A stretch of DNA of 9,281 bases from an uncultured Clostridia bacterium (GTDB taxonomy: Bacteria; Bacillota; Clostridia; TANB77; CAG-508): contig CANQHH010000043.1 in assembly GCA_947623615.1 (NCBI GenBank), positions 1-9,281 on the forward strand, in the 5' to 3' direction. The notes under the pieces were generated by a model. That model saw only the letters and a list, made by a program, of their open reading frames with translations, ran no database searches and was not told where the DNA came from. The stretch's first letter is position 1, and every line of letters starts with the position of its first letter. The position numbers were made by a program, and so were the translations under genes. Shown piece by piece: positions 5,192-9,281 of the stretch.

Positions 5192-6799
5192 ATGATAAAG
5201 AAAAAGAATAGGTTATATACAACGATATTTCTAGTTATATGGATAGTACTTCTTATTTTTATACCTTTAGGAGTATCGATAGTTGAGAATAATAAGCTAA
5301 AAAACAATGTATCATATATTTCATCAGAATTTGATATAGAAGATTATAATATTATCCTTGATGTTGATAAGGATAATAAAATAGATGTGACAGAACAATT
5401 TACAATTAATATACCAAATGGAAACCAATTTAATGGAATATATAAATCTATACCATTATGGCAGAAATATTATGAAGATAATAAAGAAGTAAAGAAAAAG
5501 GTAAAAATAACAAATTTAAGGGCAATAGGAGAAAAATTTGTTTTAAATAATTCTAGTGATAGCATAGGAATCAGAATTGGAAGTAATCGTACAGTTACTA
5601 ATCCAGGATTACATACATATACAATTAAGTATAGATATGATATGGGAATTGATTTAAACAGTAGTTTAGATGAATTAGTATATAACGTGTTTGATAATTA
5701 TGATAGTACAACAATAAATAACCTAAATATTACTGTTAATATGCCGGAAAAAATAGAGAATGATAATATTAAATTTCTTAAGGGAGAGCAAGATATTACA
5801 AATAAAGTTAATTATGAAATAAATGAAAGAACTATTACTGCGGTTGTAAGTAACTATTTACTGGATGAATCTATAACAATAAAGATGTTATTACCTGATG
5901 GATATTTTGTAGGTGGGACTTATAATTATGGGGCTATTTGTTTAATAATTTGTATAAGTGTAGTAATAATTTCAATAATAAGTTTTATCTTATGGACAAA
6001 ACATGGAAAAGATTATGATAAAAAATGTAAAACAGTTGAGTTTTATCCTCCAGAAGATTTAGATAGTGCTCAAATAGGCTATATTTATGGGGAAAAGTCG
6101 ATTAAAAAACTAACATCATCACTTATAATAGGTCTGGCTAGTAAGGGGTATGTTGAAATTAAGGAAATAGCTAAAAATAAATACAAAATAACAAATATTG
6201 GAAAAAATAAATCAAATTTAAAAAAGATGTCAATTACTGAACAAATTGTATATTTAGAACTATTTAAAAATGGAGATACAAACATTTTGAGTGAAGATAA
6301 AACTTTTTCAAGAGTATTTAATAAAATAAGTAACGCATTAGAAAGTACAATAGATAAAAAAGTAAATGATATTAAAGCAAGAAAAATGATGAATATAATT
6401 TTTGTATTGTTAATTTTATCAATTATTGCATGGCTTGTTGCTTATATTTATATAAAAGATTTAGATCCTAGTTTAAATTGGTTGTATGCATTGTCTTTTA
6501 TATCTATTTTTATAACAGGATTTTTCTCAATAATAATGGAAAGAAAAACGGCTTATGGAGAAATGATTATTGCAAAAGTAATGGGATTTAGAAATTATCT
6601 TGATATTGCAGAAAAGGATCAAATAGAAATGTTAACAGAGGAAAATGCTAATTATTTTTATGATATATTACCATATGCTTATGTATTAAATGTTTCTAAA
6701 AATTGGATAGAAAAATTTGATAAAAAGAATGTTCCAAACCTTGATTTGAGTGCAATAGATTATTATGAAAATGATTTATTTATGATAATAAATGAATAA
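5192..6799 (+). CDS. DUF2207 domain-containing membrane protein
   Basis: A 535-residue predicted membrane protein of the DUF2207 family, whose function is unknown. Layout: N-terminal membrane helix (about 9-29); an exported beta-rich domain beginning DIEDYNIILDV, with NGIYKSIPLW and DELVYNVFDNYD, typical of the family (about 46-235); a second helix (246-268); a cytoplasmic part with FYPPEDLDSAQIGYIYG (284-300) and a winged-helix-like stretch; two close helices (400-421 and 427-449); and the family's C-terminal region GFRNYLDIAEKDQIEML to FYDILPYAYVL (465-499). Many relatives end in a glycine/serine-rich tail, which is absent here. AAGGTGAG (5174-5181) lies 10 bases before the ATG. It is the first gene of an operon, with the next start 29 bases after its stop. 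Confidence 0.92.
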   Translation: MIKKKNRLYTTIFLVIWIVLLIFIPLGVSIVENNKLKNNVSYISSEFDIEDYNIILDVDKDNKIDVTEQFTINIPNGNQFNGIYKSIPLWQKYYEDNKEVKKKVKITNLRAIGEKFVLNNSSDSIGIRIGSNRTVTNPGLHTYTIKYRYDMGIDLNSSLDELVYNVFDNYDSTTINNLNITVNMPEKIENDNIKFLKGEQDITNKVNYEINERTITAVVSNYLLDESITIKMLLPDGYFVGGTYNYGAICLIICISVVIISIISFILWTKHGKDYDKKCKTVEFYPPEDLDSAQIGYIYGEKSIKKLTSSLIIGLASKGYVEIKEIAKNKYKITNIGKNKSNLKKMSITEQIVYLELFKNGDTNILSEDKTFSRVFNKISNALESTIDKKVNDIKARKMMNIIFVLLILSIIAWLVAYIYIKDLDPSLNWLYALSFISIFITGFFSIIMERKTAYGEMIIAKVMGFRNYLDIAEKDQIEMLTEENANYFYDILPYAYVLNVSKNWIEKFDKKNVPNLDLSAIDYYENDLFMIINE

Positions 6800-6828
6800 C
6801 AAAGGAATAGCAAAATAAGGAGTTAGAA

Positions 6829-6999
6829 ATGAAAAAAATAAAATGTATTTTAATTATAATATTATTTATATTATATCCTAGCACAGTGTTTGCAAGTAAT
6901 GGTAGTGGTGATGAGGGTTTACCTTTATTAGTTGCATTGCGGAATGGAAGCATTTATTTCGATACATATGTCACTTTTTGTGCTAATGCCATTATCTAA
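6829..6999 (+). CDS. Signal-peptide ORF, probable out-of-frame 5' end of the LRR gene
   Basis: AAGGAG (6817-6822) lies 6 bases before ATG 6829, the best RBS in this region. The 56-residue product begins MKKIKCILIIILFILYPSTV and continues FASNG, a classic signal peptide with cleavage after VFA (residue 22). It then runs into GLPLLVAL, which would be the start of a membrane helix. This frame stops at 6997-6999, while the LRR body opens one frame over right after a TAG at 6929-6931. Joining the two by skipping C6940 gives LPLLVAL-GMEAFISIHMSL and a continuous protein of about 570 residues with sensible topology. I therefore read it as the true N-terminus cut off by a one-base frame change. The alternative is a separate small exported peptide whose gene overlaps the LRR gene. 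Confidence 0.6.
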   Translation: MKKIKCILIIILFILYPSTVFASNGSGDEGLPLLVALRNGSIYFDTYVTFCANAII

Positions 7000-8542
7000 A
7001 AGAATTTCAAAAGATAATTCAAAGAAAACATTTTGGATTTTGTTTGGAATAAGAGTGGTCATATTATTGTTTTTTGATTTTTTTGTAACAACAAATATTG
7101 CAACGGTTGATTTTGCAGCAGTATTTGTAGGAGCATTTATTCTTGCGTTTTTACCGAATGGCACAAATAAAGTTGAGAATGGTGAATTAAATAATGGAGA
7201 GACAATAGCTAGTGCAGATAATGTAGAAACAATAAATGATGACAGTCCTATAGTTTCAGTTGATCCTGCGTATTTAGTAAATGAAAAGAAATTATTAAAA
7301 AATATGGTAAAAGAAGAGATTGAAAACCAAGGTGAAAATGCTAAAGGGTTAACAACAGCAAAGATAAATAAAAAAAGAAACATAACAATTTTAATATTTG
7401 GGCTACTAACATTTGCATATGTGTTAATGTATTTCTTTAATGTAGAATTAATAACTTGTTTGATTTATGAAGCAATTACTTTGATTTTATATATTTTTAT
7501 AGTAAAAAAATTTAACATTGTAAATGTTATTTCAAAGCAAGCTAGGAAAAATCCAAATGAAGACATAGCACAAATGGTAGAAGAAGCAACAATGGAAAAG
7601 AAACAAGTAATATTTCCAACATATTTGAAAACTGGATTAATTGTTTTAGTTGCTGTTTTTATACCAATGATTATGTTTACAAAACCAAAAATGATTTATT
7701 TTAAATATGGAGATGGATATTCGTTAGTAAAATACACAAAAGGGCTAACAGATCAACAAGATGCAGTGGTAATACCAGATACCTATAACGGAAAAAATGT
7801 TGTTGCAATTGGAGGAAGTGCTTTTAGAAACTCAAATGTAAAAAATGTAACACTTCCACAAAATTTGGAAAGCATAAAATCTAAGGCTTTTTATGATTGT
7901 AAGAATTTAGAGAAAATATATATTCCACAAAATGTTACAGAAATAAGAGAGGGTGCATTTGAGAATTGTTCGAAATTAAGAACAGTTTCTTTACCAGAAG
8001 GATTAATTGATATTAGAGCGTCAGCTTTTAAAAATGATAAAAAATTATCTGAAATAAAATTACCAGAGAGTTTGGAATATTTAGGTGCAAGTGCATTTGC
8101 ATATTGTAATTTATTAAAAGAAATAACTATACCTAGCAAGGTTGTTGAATTAAATGGACAAACTTTTGAATATTGTACTTCATTAAGAAGAATATATTTA
8201 CATGATAATATTGTATCTATTCATGGAGAAAACTTCGTAGGAGATATAAACTTAGATAATGTAGTTTTACCATCTAAGATAACAGAGATAAGAGGTAATA
8301 CATTTGAAGGTTGTTCGTCATTATCATCTATTGTAATACCAGAAGGAGTTACTAGAATAGGAGGACATGCTTTTTATGGATGTCGAAAATTAAGTTATGT
8401 TAATATTCCATCAACTGTTGTTGAAATAGGAAGTTCAGCATTTAGACAATGTTATTCATTACATACAATACAAATACCTAGAAATGCTTTAGTAAATGAG
8501 AGAGCATTTAAAGATAGTCCAACAGCTGTAACATACTATTAG
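6932..8542 (+). CDS. Polytopic membrane protein with C-terminal BspA-type leucine-rich repeats (N-terminus frameshifted)
   Basis: The open frame starts at a TTG with no RBS; the first in-frame ATG (6944) is also poorly served, so the real start is probably 6829 in another frame. In the numbering of this frame there are hydrophobic helices at about 5-20, 35-53, 57-75, 150-169, 172-192 and 234-250. The basic stretch KRISKDNSKK lies between the first two and a polar cytoplasmic loop spans 76-149. From residue 278 on there are eleven A/T/N-F positions (297, 319, 342 and so on to 525), nine of them exactly 23 residues apart, with motifs such as AFYDCKNLEKIYIP. This is the BspA/LRR_5 type used for surface binding. 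By the positive-inside rule the LRR domain faces outward. The ligand is unknown. It sits between the DUF2207 gene and a radical SAM gene, in an operon with both. Confidence 0.88.
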   Translation: MHCGMEAFISIHMSLFVLMPLSKRISKDNSKKTFWILFGIRVVILLFFDFFVTTNIATVDFAAVFVGAFILAFLPNGTNKVENGELNNGETIASADNVETINDDSPIVSVDPAYLVNEKKLLKNMVKEEIENQGENAKGLTTAKINKKRNITILIFGLLTFAYVLMYFFNVELITCLIYEAITLILYIFIVKKFNIVNVISKQARKNPNEDIAQMVEEATMEKKQVIFPTYLKTGLIVLVAVFIPMIMFTKPKMIYFKYGDGYSLVKYTKGLTDQQDAVVIPDTYNGKNVVAIGGSAFRNSNVKNVTLPQNLESIKSKAFYDCKNLEKIYIPQNVTEIREGAFENCSKLRTVSLPEGLIDIRASAFKNDKKLSEIKLPESLEYLGASAFAYCNLLKEITIPSKVVELNGQTFEYCTSLRRIYLHDNIVSIHGENFVGDINLDNVVLPSKITEIRGNTFEGCSSLSSIVIPEGVTRIGGHAFYGCRKLSYVNIPSTVVEIGSSAFRQCYSLHTIQIPRNALVNERAFKDSPTAVTYY

Positions 8543-8556
8543 GAGGTCAAATATTT

Positions 8557-9281
8557 ATGAATGAGGATTACAAGTTTATACATCTGCTATATGTACCAAC
8601 AATGAATTGCAATATGCAGTGTAAATATTGCTATTTAAAAGAAAATACAGTAGACTTAGAGCAAGATGACGCATATTTAAAAACATTAGAATATGCAGTA
8701 GAAAAATTTAAAAATGCAAATGTAGTTCCTTTTAATATATCATTACATGGTGGAGAGGTAACAACATTAGCCAAAGAGGATTTCAGAAATATTATAAAAT
8801 ATATTTCTAATTATTACAGAGACAATAAAGATGTAATTGTAAATAATGGATTTAGATTGGGAAATCCACATATTAAAACAAATTTATTTAATTTAGAAAA
8901 ACACATAGATACTATAAAGGAGTTTAATGTTTCAATAAGTGGTTCTCTTGATTTACCGTTTTCATTGCATGAGGAATATAGGGTTACTAAAGGAAATCAA
9001 AAGACCTTGGACAAAATATTAAAAAATATTAAACTATTAGAGGATATACCTAACAACAAAAAAGTTTCTGCAACAATATTTAAGGAACATTATGATAGGA
9101 CAAATGAGATTATTCAAGATATTAAATATTTAGATGAAAATACATGTTTAAATATGAATGATTTTAATTTCATGATTGGTTTTGTTGATAATGAAGAAGG
9201 CGATATGCTTCATGCTATGACAGAAGATGAACAAGTTGATTTTTATAATAGAATGAATAAAGAATTTATAGGAACAAATTT
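8557..9281 (+). CDS. Radical SAM protein, peptide-maturase-like, truncated by window end
   Basis: The frame is open from ATG 8557 to the edge (241 residues seen). AGGAGGT (8541-8547) lies 9 bases before the ATG and overlaps the stop of the LRR gene, so the two are co-transcribed and perhaps translationally coupled. CNMQCKYCY (C18, C22, C25) is the CX3CX2C motif that binds the 4Fe-4S cluster and SAM. HGGE (64-67) is the SAM-binding glycine motif seen in SPASM-type peptide-modifying enzymes, and SLDLPFSLHEEYRVTKG followed by a helix resembles their SxDG...H..YR..KG segment. The C-terminal half, where a SPASM or twitch cluster would be, is not in the window. Inferred role: modification of a peptide or protein, possibly one encoded just downstream or a surface protein of this locus. 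The exact subfamily was not identified. Confidence 0.88.
   Translation, partial: MNEDYKFIHLLYVPTMNCNMQCKYCYLKENTVDLEQDDAYLKTLEYAVEKFKNANVVPFNISLHGGEVTTLAKEDFRNIIKYISNYYRDNKDVIVNNGFRLGNPHIKTNLFNLEKHIDTIKEFNVSISGSLDLPFSLHEEYRVTKGNQKTLDKILKNIKLLEDIPNNKKVSATIFKEHYDRTNEIIQDIKYLDENTCLNMNDFNFMIGFVDNEEGDMLHAMTEDEQVDFYNRMNKEFIGTN

Noticed and set aside
6932..6934. TTG at 6932 as the real start of the LRR gene
   Set aside because: There is no RBS at a usable distance, it directly follows an in-frame TAG, and a strong RBS plus signal peptide sits upstream in another frame.

Overview
The window is about 9.3 kb of very AT-rich DNA. It carries tRNA genes with encoded CCA ends, strong AGGAGG-type ribosome binding sites, an LPRTG sortase signal, MucBP and BspA-type surface repeats, and a DUF2207 protein. 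Together these suggest a low-GC Gram-positive bacterium (Firmicutes), probably a host- or gut-associated Clostridia-like lineage. That placement is inferred, because no taxonomic marker is present beyond two tRNAs. Stops are TAA and TAG, and I saw no sign of a non-standard code. None of the genes looks mobile and there is no CRISPR array.

Layout. (1) 1-234: the 3' part of tRNA-Asp(GTC), a complete tRNA-Phe(GAA) and its terminator, then a GC-rich hairpin where convergent transcription from the next gene meets it. (2) 294-2360, minus strand: a 688-residue cell-wall-anchored protein with a signal peptide, seven beta-propeller-like repeats, two almost identical MucBP domains and LPRTG. (3) 2361-2689: a divergent control region with a -10 for the minus gene, an 11-bp-phased repeat array and a very good extended -10 promoter for the plus gene. 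(4) 2690-3841: a membrane-anchored protein of the KPVIYLYP/VEWGG type, function unknown. (5) 3842-4070: a promoter, a GNRA-capped hairpin and an intrinsic terminator. This is either a small structured RNA or an attenuated leader of the next gene. (6) 4071-4949: a PHP-domain phosphoesterase with its own terminator. (7) 5053-8542 and beyond: a promoter, a 5'-UTR stem-loop and a tightly packed operon. The operon encodes a DUF2207 membrane protein, a polytopic membrane protein with an outward-facing BspA-type leucine-rich-repeat domain, and a radical SAM enzyme of the peptide-maturase type that runs off the right edge.

Most of the genes build the cell surface: a sortase substrate, two membrane-anchored exported domains and an LRR receptor or adhesin. 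The promoters of the 2690 gene and of the DUF2207-LRR-radical SAM operon match at 30 of 34 positions, which suggests co-expression.

The best candidate for something undescribed is the DUF2207 / membrane-LRR / radical SAM cassette. Its LRR gene has its RBS and signal peptide in one frame and its body in another, so it is a disrupted gene, a sequencing error, or less likely a frameshifting site or a separate small peptide gene. The unidentified RNA-like element at 3895-3979 is the second candidate.
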